Assembly: GCA_964419255.1 (NCBI GenBank)
Contig: CAYQOU010000095.1
Location: forward strand, 1 to 10,639
Direction of reading: 5' to 3'
Length of the DNA stretch: 10,639 nucleotides
From: CAZPHU01 sp964419255
GTDB taxonomy: Bacteria > Fibrobacterota > Chitinivibrionia > Chitinivibrionales > CAYFVL01
Numbering within the stretch: position 1 is the first letter of the stretch; each line of letters starts with the position of its first letter. Positions 1-5,741 of this stretch are shown one piece after another. The translations under genes and the position numbers were made by a program. Under the pieces are notes generated by a model. It did no database searches and was not told the origin of the DNA. It saw only the letters and a list, made by a program, of their open reading frames with translations.

Positions 1-153
1 AGTTCGTGTAGTGAAAACCCTGTGGTTTCGTTTCTTCAGCTCTTTATTCAGCGCAGTTGTATAACGCAAATTAAGATTCTTTTCAACGATCCCCATCCAT
101 GCCGCACCACTGGCGGAGCCGCCGTGACCGGCATCCGTGCAGATTACAGCCAT
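1..153 (-). CDS. N-acetylmuramoyl-L-alanine amidase (Amidase_3), N-terminal part
   Basis: Only the first 51 codons lie in the window; the gene runs off the left edge. The protein begins MAVICTDAGHGGSASGA and continues with VEKNLNL and VFTTRT. These are the hallmarks of the zinc-dependent Amidase_3 catalytic domain, which cleaves the bond between N-acetylmuramic acid and L-alanine in peptidoglycan. His10 in DAGHGG and Glu24 in VEKN are the expected first two zinc ligands. The start at 153 is chosen because a GAAAGGGG ribosome binding site lies about 7 bases upstream; an in-frame ATG at 159 sits almost on top of that site. The catalytic domain starts at residue 2, so there is no signal peptide. 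That is usual for phage-type or sporulation-type cell-wall amidases and unlike periplasmic AmiA/AmiC. The position usually held by Asp or Glu after GHGG is Ser. The family call is firm; its cellular role is not. Confidence 0.85.
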   Translation of the reverse strand, partial: MAVICTDAGHGGSASGAAWMGIVEKNLNLRYTTALNKELKKRNHRVFTTRT

Positions 154-293
154 ACCCATTCCCCTTTCAAAATAGACGGTTCAACATTATAAATACACGA
201 GAAGGCATTCGCGCATATCTGAAGCACCATGATTTGTTCATCCCAATAGTTATCATCAGTTGTGCTCTAATAGCATTAATATATATATGCACA

Positions 294-510
294 ATGCGTA
301 AGGTGATAATACCGCTTGTTTTATCCTGTTCAAGGAGGGCGGGAGAATTCATCGTATTTGAAATTGATAACCGAACAAAAAGGGTAATTGCTTCCTGCGG
401 ACTTACGGATAGGAGGGAACGGCATCTTGGACCACCTGATTCCGGGATTGTTTAAGATGTGGGGAAAAAAAATAGGCAAGGTCGGTTGTCTGCACCTTTA
501 CAGGCAAACC
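294..510 (+). pseudogene. Probable NifX/NifB-type (FeMo-co-associated domain) remnant, frameshifted
   Basis: Two short stretches in different frames resemble the small dinitrogenase iron-molybdenum cofactor family. From 294 one frame reads MRKVIIPL, then EFIVFEIDNRTKRVIAS, like the family's N-terminal strand (K-x-x-I-P-L) and its FxVFEID strand. From about 427 a second frame reads DHLIPGLFKMWGKKIGKVGC, resembling the family's P-P-x-H-x-P-G-x-x-P-x-W-L segment followed by the strand leading to the glycine-rich loop. The shift falls between about 388 and 427. After about 510 the second frame runs directly into the antiporter fragment. No convincing ribosome binding site precedes 294, although an AGGAGG at 411-416 precedes a TTG at 427. 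The 134 bases between the amidase start and 294 are AT-rich and show no gene. This is motif resemblance by eye and the assignment is tentative. Confidence 0.4.
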
Positions 511-525
511 AGAAACGCGCTAAGC

Positions 526-888
526 AATCCCTTTGCCCTGGCCTGGGCCGTAGCACTTGGTACGGTGAGTGAAATACTTGGTTTTACTGCAGAAATGGGC
601 GCACTCCTTGCCGGATTTTCGCTTGCCTCGACCGAATACCGCGATGCCATAGCCGGGCGGCTGACGGCTATCCGGGATTTTTTGCTGCTGTTTTTTTTCG
701 TTGCGCTCGCGGCAAGGATAGAGTGGGCGGGGACTTTTTTGCAGTTTGGTCCGGCCGCGGTCTTGTCTCTTTTCGTGCTTGTCGACAACCCGCTGATCGT
801 GATGGCGATCATGGGATTTATGGGATACCGGCGCCGCACCTCATTTCTGGCCGGATTGACTGTTGCGCAAATCAGCAAAAAACCATAA
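526..888 (+). pseudogene. Internal fragment of a KefB-type cation:proton antiporter
   Basis: The frame encodes ALAWAVALGTVSEILGF, then EMGALLAGFSLAS, YRDAIAGRLTAIRDFLLLFF, NPLIVMAIMGFMGYRRRTSF and LAGLTVAQIS. These are successive membrane helices of the monovalent cation:proton antiporter-2 (KefB/sodium-hydrogen exchanger) family. The family normally has some 10 to 13 helices, often with a TrkA-N domain; only about 117 residues from the middle to late membrane domain are here. Similarity stops abruptly after AQIS, where family members continue with EFSLI, and the frame ends three codons later. Upstream, the same frame runs into a different remnant. The Asp in FVLVDNPLIV stands where Gly is usual, consistent with loss of selection. 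It cannot make a working transporter. KefB-type antiporters are a standard member of Hsp20-containing stress-tolerance islands, which fits the genes that follow. Confidence 0.8.
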
Positions 889-964
889 TTATCAGCCCTT
901 CACTTCGATCTGTTTTGGAAACCCATGCCCAGGTACGGTCCCGGCAAGGCGAGCCTCATTACAT

Positions 965-993
965 AGCCGCATCAACAGTCGACGGCTCTTTTT
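965..993 (+). terminator. Possible weak rho-independent terminator
   Basis: A 5-bp stem AGCCG (965-969) with CGGCT (983-987) around a 13-base loop is followed by C and five T on the plus strand. It lies after the antiporter remnant and overlaps the last bases of the minus-strand J-domain gene. The stem is short and the loop large, so function is doubtful. Confidence 0.25.
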
Positions 994-1696
994 ACCTTGG
1001 CACACCTATCCGGAATCGAATCGTAAGGTATGGGTGATGTATTCCCAAATGCTCCAGTGAAACCATTGCGGTATGCCCGTCTGGAATTCCCGCCGGATAC
1101 TCGACCATTATCGGAAATTCGCCCGTGATGCTCCCCTCGCCAGCGCATTGCCAGCACTCCCAAAGCCCAACACCTCCCCGACCTCGGCATGTTGGACAGG
1201 CTGCTACGGCGGGCACGTATACTTGAACCCGGCCGCCTCTTCTCGCTTCATCCGGCGTAAGTGTGATATCGGCGGTAACAGGTCTTTGGATTTCTGCTTC
1301 TGGACGGTGCATGCCGGTGAAGTTGCCCCAGAGCGTGTCGAATATCTCGTCAAACGATGAGTAGAGAGTCTGAAACGATCGCGCAGGGGACACATCGGGT
1401 ACCCGTTCACTCACGGGCTCGGTGGGCGAAAAACCCTTGCGGCGATGAACTGTTTCCCGCGTGACATCACGAAACATTTCCCCTCGCCGTGCAGCGTTGA
1501 GAGACTTGTCGTAGTCTCGACGGGCCTCTGGATCGCTCAGCACGGTGTACGCCTCCTGTATCTGCAGGAAAGGGGCGCTGTCCAGGCCGTAGTGATCCGG
1601 GTGATATTCCTTTGCCAGGCGGCGATATGCCGACCGAATGTCATCGCTTGAAGCATCCTTGCTGAGCCCAAGAATCATATAATAATCCTTAGCCAT
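992..1696 (-). CDS. J-domain co-chaperone with single reduced zinc finger (DnaJ-like)
   Basis: This 234-residue protein should stimulate the ATPase of an Hsp70 partner and deliver substrates to it in the cytoplasm. Residues 1-65 form a J domain (start MAKDYYMILGLSKDASS) with the essential HPD tripeptide at 32-34. A linker at about 66-135 contains FDEIFDTLWGNF. A beta domain from about 138 contains CPTCRGRG (167-174) and CWQCAGEG (181-188). These make one zinc-binding pair instead of the four CxxCxGxG repeats of true DnaJ (about 375 residues). The protein ends after one C-terminal beta domain, so the second substrate domain and dimerisation region are absent. An AAGGAGGAG ribosome binding site at 1701-1709 on this strand fixes the start. 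The gene is divergent from the Hsp20 cluster, a common arrangement for this short J-protein type in heat-stress islands. The frame is intact, unlike the dnaK fragment further right. Confidence 0.92.
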   Translation of the reverse strand: MAKDYYMILGLSKDASSDDIRSAYRRLAKEYHPDHYGLDSAPFLQIQEAYTVLSDPEARRDYDKSLNAARRGEMFRDVTRETVHRRKGFSPTEPVSERVPDVSPARSFQTLYSSFDEIFDTLWGNFTGMHRPEAEIQRPVTADITLTPDEARRGGRVQVYVPAVAACPTCRGRGGVGLWECWQCAGEGSITGEFPIMVEYPAGIPDGHTAMVSLEHLGIHHPYLTIRFRIGVPR

Positions 1697-1826
1697 GCGT
1701 CTCCTCCTTCAGTTCCTCCTCTACGTTGGCGCGTTCTTTTCATTCAAACCAGGCATCGGCGAGTTTCTCTCTCAAAAATCTCTTTGCCATCGGGATCATT
1801 GAGCACGCACTCTACATTCACTTGTT

Positions 1827-1998
1827 TTAATTCGCAACCTCTTCGGCCGAAAGCTCTTCACGCAGAACAAGGATCAACGCTTCATGCCAATCCGCGGGCA
1901 GCTGTTAATGAAGCCTGTCTATGTAAACCCCGTTTTCTACTACAGGCCAATACTTGTTTAATAAAATTTCGAATTTTCGGACCAAAATATTTAACGCC
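1827..1998 (-). pseudogene. Decayed reading frame interrupted by an in-frame stop, family unknown
   Basis: On the minus strand one frame reads ALNILVRKFEILLNKYWPVV, then ENGVYIDRLH, a TAA stop at 1907-1905, then QLPADWHEALILVLREELSA and EEVAN before a second stop. The text on both sides of the first stop has protein-like composition and stays in phase, as expected for a gene with one nonsense mutation. Closer to the J-domain gene, another frame gives ECVLNDPDGKEIFERE (about 1760-1815), possibly its shifted continuation. I do not recognise the family. The rest of the divergent intergenic region (1999-2171) shows no gene; it holds AT-rich sequence leading to the sigma-54 promoter on the plus strand. 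Confidence 0.35.
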
Positions 1999-2171
1999 GG
2001 ACGCTGCGTGCTGGTCGGTTCTGTTGTCTGTATGCCTGAGGTTTCTTCTACTGTTTCAAAAAGAAATATATGCGGTTTAAAAATAAAACAGCATGGCCAA
2101 ACCCCCGGCCTTTTTACAGCATATGACCCCGCTATTTGCAGCGTCTGAGCGCCCTTTTTGAATGGGTATGA

Positions 2172-2188
2172 CTGGCACATCCTTTGCA
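2172..2188 (+). promoter_or_regulatory. Sigma-54 (RpoN) -24/-12 promoter of the Hsp20 operon
   Basis: The sequence CTGGCACATCCTTTGCA matches the sigma-54 consensus YTGGCACGRNNNTTGCW at all core positions. GG at 2174-2175 and GC at 2186-2187 are separated by exactly 10 bases. Transcription would start near 2199-2201, giving a leader of about 48 bases before the Hsp20 start at 2248. Sigma-54 promoters require an AAA+ enhancer-binding activator, so the cluster is probably switched by a dedicated regulator rather than by RpoH or HrcA/CIRCE. No activator gene is in the window, and no clear CIRCE element was seen. Confidence 0.8.
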
Positions 2189-2247
2189 TTCCCCGCTGGT
2201 GAAAAACGGTTTACGAAACAAGTATCACTTTTCAAAGGAGGTGTCGT

Positions 2248-2706
2248 ATGAAAAGCTTGATTCCATGGAAACGGGGCCGACAGCATGCGGCGCCCATGGT
2301 GCGAGGGAATGACTGGTTCGATCGGGTGTGGGACGATCCCTTCGACAGCTTCCTCCCGGCACTGCGAACACCGCTATATGCGGCCATGCCCTCCGTCGAT
2401 GTTTCGGAGGACAAGAAGGAAGTGACGGTGCGTGCCGAGGTGCCCGGCATGAGCGAAAAGGATATCGAGCTGACATGGCATGAGGGCGTACTTCGGATTC
2501 GCGGAGAGAAAAAGGACCAAAAGGAGGAGAAGAAGAAAGATCGGTACTACCGGGAATGCAGCTACGGCAGCTTCTGCCGGGATATTGCGCTTGGTGAGTC
2601 GGTGGATTACAGCAAAGCCAGGGCAAAATACAAGAATGGTGTTCTGACCGTGACGCTGCCAAAAACCGAGACGGCGAGCAAGGCTATCGATATCAAGGTT
2701 AACTAG
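2248..2706 (+). CDS. hsp20: Small heat shock protein Hsp20, paralogue 1
   Basis: This 152-residue alpha-crystallin-family chaperone would hold unfolding proteins without ATP as a large oligomer in the cytoplasm. Residues 1-46 are a variable N-terminal arm with FDRVWDDPFDSFLP, and the alpha-crystallin domain spans about 48-140. Visible family marks are VRAEVPGM (61-68), YRECSYGSFCRDI (101-113) and NGVLTVTLPK (130-139). The C-terminal IDI (147-149) is the I-x-I anchor that docks on a neighbouring subunit. A lysine- and glutamate-rich loop at 86-98 is unusually charged. The ribosome binding site AAAGGAGGT (2234-2242) fixes the start. It is the first gene after the sigma-54 promoter, and 31 bases separate it from the next Hsp20 gene. 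Confidence 0.97.
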   Translation: MKSLIPWKRGRQHAAPMVRGNDWFDRVWDDPFDSFLPALRTPLYAAMPSVDVSEDKKEVTVRAEVPGMSEKDIELTWHEGVLRIRGEKKDQKEEKKKDRYYRECSYGSFCRDIALGESVDYSKARAKYKNGVLTVTLPKTETASKAIDIKVN

Positions 2707-2737
2707 CAAAAATCATTTACAGAAGGAGGTGGTTGGT

Positions 2738-3160
2738 ATGTTGTGGGATGTAGATCTGTGGAGAGAAATGGAACGGCTTCGCAGAGAGATGGATGGTCTG
2801 TTCAGCAACTACGGCCGGGCAAGCGGTGCTACAACGTATCCGCTGCTCAATGTGTATGACGACAAGGATAATATCGTGGTGACCGCGGAGTTGCCCGGCA
2901 TGACCAGGGACCAGGTGACTATCACCTTTTCTGAGGGAGTATTGACAATTGCAGGGAAACAGAAACCCCTGGCCCGCTCCAAAGAGATGACCGTCGTTCG
3001 ACAGGAACGCGCAGCCGGAGAGTTTGAGAAGACGTTGCGTATTCCGACAAAGGTGGAACAGGATAAGATCAGCGCTTCATTCGACAACGGTGTCCTGACT
3101 ATCCAGATGCCCAAGGCCGAAGAAGCCAGGCCCAAGACTATCGCTATAGAAGCAAAGTAA
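2738..3160 (+). CDS. hsp20: Small heat shock protein Hsp20, paralogue 2
   Basis: This 140-residue alpha-crystallin-domain chaperone is clearly diverged from the Hsp20s on either side. A short N-terminal arm (WREMERLRREMDGLF, 8-22) resembles the amphipathic helix of many class A bacterial Hsp20s. The core runs from about 35 to 127 with VVTAELPGM (47-55), GEFEKTLRIP (94-103) and NGVLTIQMPK (117-126). It ends in the I-x-I motif IAI (135-137). I place the start at the ATG at 2738, 7 bases after the AAGGAGGTG box; the in-frame GTG at 2729 lies inside that box. It sits between the other two Hsp20 genes in one probable transcript. Neighbouring diverged paralogues may form mixed oligomers, which is inference. 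Confidence 0.96.
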   Translation: MLWDVDLWREMERLRREMDGLFSNYGRASGATTYPLLNVYDDKDNIVVTAELPGMTRDQVTITFSEGVLTIAGKQKPLARSKEMTVVRQERAAGEFEKTLRIPTKVEQDKISASFDNGVLTIQMPKAEEARPKTIAIEAK

Positions 3161-3178
3161 GGGAAGGAGGTGAGCACT

Positions 3179-3577
3179 ATGGCAACCGAACTCGAAAAAC
3201 GCGAAAAACAGGAGGTCAACACAACCGCCGCTGAGCAGCTTCGCCATAGCGGAACTGCATACAGCCCGGATGTGGATATCTACGCATCGGATGACGAGGT
3301 TGTCTTTGCCGTCGATCTTCCCGGTGTCGGCAAAGGCGATGTCACCATCCAGGTTGATGAGACCAATACCCTGGTCATAAGAGCGAAAACCTCCCAGACC
3401 GAGCCACAAGGCGTTCTGATGCGTCAATATCGGGTAGGCGATTACTATCGCGCTTTTCAGATATCCGAGGACTACGACAAAGACAGTGTCAGTGCCAAAC
3501 TGGAAAACGGTTTGCTGGAGGTGACTATCCCGAAGAAGGAATCGGCAAAGCCGAAGAAGATAGAGATCAAGGCATAA
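3179..3577 (+). CDS. hsp20: Small heat shock protein Hsp20, paralogue 3
   Basis: This is the third tandem small heat shock protein, 132 residues. An N-terminal arm of about 28 residues starts MATELEKREKQEVNTTAAEQ. It is charged and lacks the phenylalanine/tryptophan-rich helix of paralogue 2. The alpha-crystallin domain (about 29-119) shows FAVDLPGV (43-50), YYRAFQI (89-95) and ENGLLEVTIPK (109-119). The C-terminal IEI (128-130) is the subunit-docking motif. The ATG at 3179 follows GGAAGGAGGTG (3162-3172) by 6 bases; the GTG at 3170 overlaps that site and is unlikely to be the start. Only 18 bases separate it from paralogue 2, indicating co-transcription from the sigma-54 promoter. A strong stem-loop follows the stop codon. 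Confidence 0.96.
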   Translation: MATELEKREKQEVNTTAAEQLRHSGTAYSPDVDIYASDDEVVFAVDLPGVGKGDVTIQVDETNTLVIRAKTSQTEPQGVLMRQYRVGDYYRAFQISEDYDKDSVSAKLENGLLEVTIPKKESAKPKKIEIKA

Positions 3578-3584
3578 TGGAACA

Positions 3585-3611
3585 GCCGGGAGGCTTGTAT
3601 GGCCTTCCGGC
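3585..3611 (+). terminator. Stem-loop at the 3' end of the Hsp20 operon
   Basis: A 10-bp stem GCCGGGAGGC (3585-3594) with GCCTTCCGGC (3602-3611), containing one G-U pair and a 7-base loop, lies 7 bases after the third Hsp20 stop. No T run follows directly, so it is not a textbook intrinsic terminator. It may end transcription with help or protect the 3' end of the mRNA. Confidence 0.45.
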
Positions 3612-3638
3612 AAGCTTCCTTAAAAAAAGAGGCCTAAA

Positions 3639-3762
3639 ATGAGAAAGATACTTCAACCATTCCTTCCCGTTGCTCTCTTTCTTCTGGGTCTCTGCCTATA
3701 GTGGTATGCAGTGCGCGAAGGAGCTTTACAAGCGATTGGATATCATCGAGAAGAAGATGTAG
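3639..3762 (+). pseudogene. Probable frameshifted small membrane-anchored protein
   Basis: An ATG at 3639, preceded by AGAGG, opens MRKILQPFLPVALFLLGLCL, a hydrophobic segment with two N-terminal basic residues like a signal anchor, then stops at 3699-3701. In the next frame, without a gap, the sequence reads YSGMQCAKELYKRLDIIEKK and M before a stop at 3760-3762. That is an amphipathic helix-like tail. One missing or extra base near 3690-3700 would join them into one protein of about 40 residues: membrane anchor plus a short coiled-coil-like tail. I do not recognise a family. The rest of the gap to the lipid operon (3763-3895) holds a T8 tract, an inverted repeat and no gene that I can support. 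Confidence 0.35.
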
Positions 3763-3844
3763 ATGGCTAAATTCGTAACGGTTTTTTTTGACGGCATAAG
3801 ATAATAACCGGCAAACATGAAGAAACGGATTTTTGACTTAACTG

Positions 3845-3881
3845 CAGGCGGGAGATCCGGAGCACACTCTCATCCCGCCTG
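3845..3881 (+). repeat. Inverted repeat ahead of the lipid operon
   Basis: The perfect 9-base arms CAGGCGGGA (3845-3853) and TCCCGCCTG (3873-3881) flank a 19-base spacer. GA and TC next to the arms could extend the pairing across a bulge. It lies 14 to 20 bases before the phosphoesterase start, so it is either an operator or a hairpin in the leader close to the ribosome binding site. No promoter hexamers nearby are convincing. Confidence 0.4.
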
Positions 3882-3901
3882 GTTCAAGAAGGCAGATGTA
3901 T

Positions 3902-4783
3902 ATGCCACGATTACTCCACATATCTGATCTGCACTTTGGACCGCCATACCTGCCTGAGGCAGGCAAAGCGCTATGCGAGATTACACCGTCACTCGGTGTG
4001 GATGCAATCGTTGTCAGCGGTGATTTTACGCAGCGGGCCAGGAGGTCTCAATTTGCGCAGGCCGCGGCCCTCCTCGACCGCCTTCCGCACGTTCCCAGAC
4101 TCCTGATACCGGGTAATCACGATGTCCCGCTGTACCGGGTCTTTGAGCGCATAGGCAGACCTCATGATTTATACCGGGAGCTTATTTGCGCGGACCTCAA
4201 TCCCGTACTCAAACTGGACGGCGTGATGCTGGTTGGTCTGGATTCCACATTTCCACGCGGGGCGATTACCAATGGTCGTCTCTTCCGAAAACAGTTGGCT
4301 TTCTGTCGAGAAGCCTTCAGGAAAGCCTCGGCAGATGTCGTGCGTATCGTTGTTGCGCACCACCATTTTGCCGAAGCGCCCGGCTATCCACGGCATCAGA
4401 TCATGGCCAAGTCCCGCCGTGCAATGGACTGTTTCGTCGAACTGGGCGTCGAGATGATACTTGGCGGGCACCTTCACAGATCGTACATAGGGAATTCGCT
4501 CGATTTCTTCGCGGGTAACCGAAAGGATGCCGGCATTATTATCGTGCAATGCGGGACCACGACTTCCAGGCGAGGAATAGGCCGGGAACGGGGCAAGAAT
4601 ACGTTCAATGTCGTAGATGTTAACCGTAAAATGTTTGTCGTAACTCACTACATATATCAGGATACCATACGTCGGTTCGTGCCGCTGAGCCGGCATGAAT
4701 TTCCTCGCCCGGGAAGACCGTTTGTCGACATGCCCTTTGGTAAGGCTGATCAAACGGTCGCTCCGGCAGGTCCCGAAGATTAG
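3902..4783 (+). CDS. Calcineurin-like metallophosphoesterase (class III phosphodiesterase-like)
   Basis: This 293-residue binuclear-metal phosphoesterase shows the full set of motifs: ISDLHFG (D9, H11), SGDFTQRA (D41), PGNHD (N72, H73, D74), AHHH (153-155) and GGHLHRS (H190, H192). The run DLHFG, GDxTQRA, PGNHD, GLDS is typical of the CpdA-like cyclic-nucleotide phosphodiesterase group, so it may hydrolyse a phosphodiester such as cAMP. The operon context suggests a lipid-linked phosphate or pyrophosphate instead, and this is undecided. No signal peptide or membrane segment is visible, so it is cytoplasmic. AAGAAGG at about 3887-3892 favours the ATG at 3902; the ATG at 3896 lies only 3 bases from it but cannot be excluded. 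It is the first gene of the lipid operon; the next gene's ribosome binding site overlaps its stop codon. Confidence 0.92.
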   Translation: MPRLLHISDLHFGPPYLPEAGKALCEITPSLGVDAIVVSGDFTQRARRSQFAQAAALLDRLPHVPRLLIPGNHDVPLYRVFERIGRPHDLYRELICADLNPVLKLDGVMLVGLDSTFPRGAITNGRLFRKQLAFCREAFRKASADVVRIVVAHHHFAEAPGYPRHQIMAKSRRAMDCFVELGVEMILGGHLHRSYIGNSLDFFAGNRKDAGIIIVQCGTTTSRRGIGRERGKNTFNVVDVNRKMFVVTHYIYQDTIRRFVPLSRHEFPRPGRPFVDMPFGKADQTVAPAGPED

Positions 4784-4799
4784 GAGGAGGTGTTGTGCG

Positions 4800-5741
4800 G
4801 TGCGAGTTTGTCTGATTTTCAATCCGAGAGCTGGAGGCGCGGAAAACATCAAGAATTTTATCTTGCAGCTGACCGGTGCCCACCGATGTGAACTGCGTCC
4901 GATATCCGGGGAACAGAGCGCTTCCCGCATAGCCCGCGAAGCTGTTGATGACGGGTTCACACGCATCATTGTTGCCGGCGGGGATGGAACAATCAACGGC
5001 GTGGTAAATGGCATTGCACCGGATTTCGATTCCGTTGAACTGGCGATTCTGCCGTTCGGCACCGGAAACGACCTTGCACGGGCACTCGGCCTGACACCCG
5101 ATATACCCCAGGATGCCTGTAGAGCTGCGTTTGAATCAAGAACGGAGAGAATCGATCTCATTCGTCTGCGTTCGCACGATACTACAAGCTACTGCGTCAA
5201 CGTGGCAAACGCCGGACTCGGTGGACGTATCGCCGCCGATATCCGTATCGGCGACAAGCAGCGCTGGGGCACTCTCGCATACTGGATGACATCCGTATCC
5301 CGCCTTGTGAACATGCATGCTATGGACATACGAATGACTATCGATGATCAACAGATGGCGCTGAATGCCTATGGCCTGGCTATCGCCAATGGCCGCTTCG
5401 TGGGAGGCGGCTTTCCGATAGCACCCTGCGCCTGCCTTAACGACGGTCTCATGGACATCACGATAGTTCCGGTACTGCCTCATCTTGAATTGATGGCCGC
5501 CGGGTTGAACTTTACGCTTGGCCGCAATCACCGGGAGGATCGTATACGCACCTACACTGGCAGAAAGGTTCATATTAAAGCGGATTTCGAGATCCCATTC
5601 AGCATAGATGGTGAACCGACACAGCGGTTGGAAGGTGAATTCGAGTGCATACCCAGAACGCTCCGGGTCATTACAGGCGATAATCCTTCAGGGCTCACCG
5701 CTGCGTTTGAACGCTCGGTACAGGAGGCGCTTCAGGCATGA
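4800..5741 (+). CDS. Diacylglycerol kinase family lipid kinase
   Basis: This 313-residue protein of the DAGK_cat/YegS/BmrU fold would phosphorylate diacylglycerol or a related lipid alcohol with ATP at the inner membrane face, making phosphatidate. Visible motifs are IFNPRAGG (6-13), the nucleotide-binding AGGDGTINGV (59-68), PFGTGNDLARALG (85-97), NVANAGLGG (134-142), CLNDGLMD (212-219) and IDGEP (269-273). Length and motif order match the intact family. The start is a GTG at 4800, nine bases after AGGAGGAGG (4782-4790) and directly before RVCLIFNPRAGG, the normal N-terminus. Upstream in-frame ATGs, such as the one at 4695, lie inside the phosphoesterase gene. Its last four bases (ATGA) overlap the start of the VTT protein, so translation is coupled. 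Its product would be the substrate of the CdsA-like enzyme two genes on. Confidence 0.95.
   Translation: MRVCLIFNPRAGGAENIKNFILQLTGAHRCELRPISGEQSASRIAREAVDDGFTRIIVAGGDGTINGVVNGIAPDFDSVELAILPFGTGNDLARALGLTPDIPQDACRAAFESRTERIDLIRLRSHDTTSYCVNVANAGLGGRIAADIRIGDKQRWGTLAYWMTSVSRLVNMHAMDIRMTIDDQQMALNAYGLAIANGRFVGGGFPIAPCACLNDGLMDITIVPVLPHLELMAAGLNFTLGRNHREDRIRTYTGRKVHIKADFEIPFSIDGEPTQRLEGEFECIPRTLRVITGDNPSGLTAAFERSVQEALQA

Noticed and set aside
2093..2115. GGCC, seven bases, GGCC, then TTTTT as an intrinsic terminator
   Set aside because: The stem is only 4 bp and there is no upstream plus-strand gene to terminate.
1905..2189. A 94-residue minus-strand frame starting at 2189 as a complete gene
   Set aside because: Its N-terminal two thirds look non-coding and it overlaps the sigma-54 promoter; only the last 30 codons, continuing past the stop, look protein-like.
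3701..3717. GG-N10-GC spacing resembling a second sigma-54 promoter before the lipid operon
   Set aside because: The flanking bases are poor (TGGTAT and GCGC instead of TGGCAC and TTGC) and it lies inside the putative small protein frame.
4695..4799. A longer lipid kinase starting at ATG 4695
   Set aside because: This would overlap the phosphoesterase gene by 89 bases; the GTG at 4800 has a strong ribosome binding site and gives the family's normal N-terminus.
4169..5161. A 330-residue minus-strand frame as a gene
   Set aside because: It spans the phosphoesterase and lipid kinase genes in antisense, and its translation has no coherent motifs.
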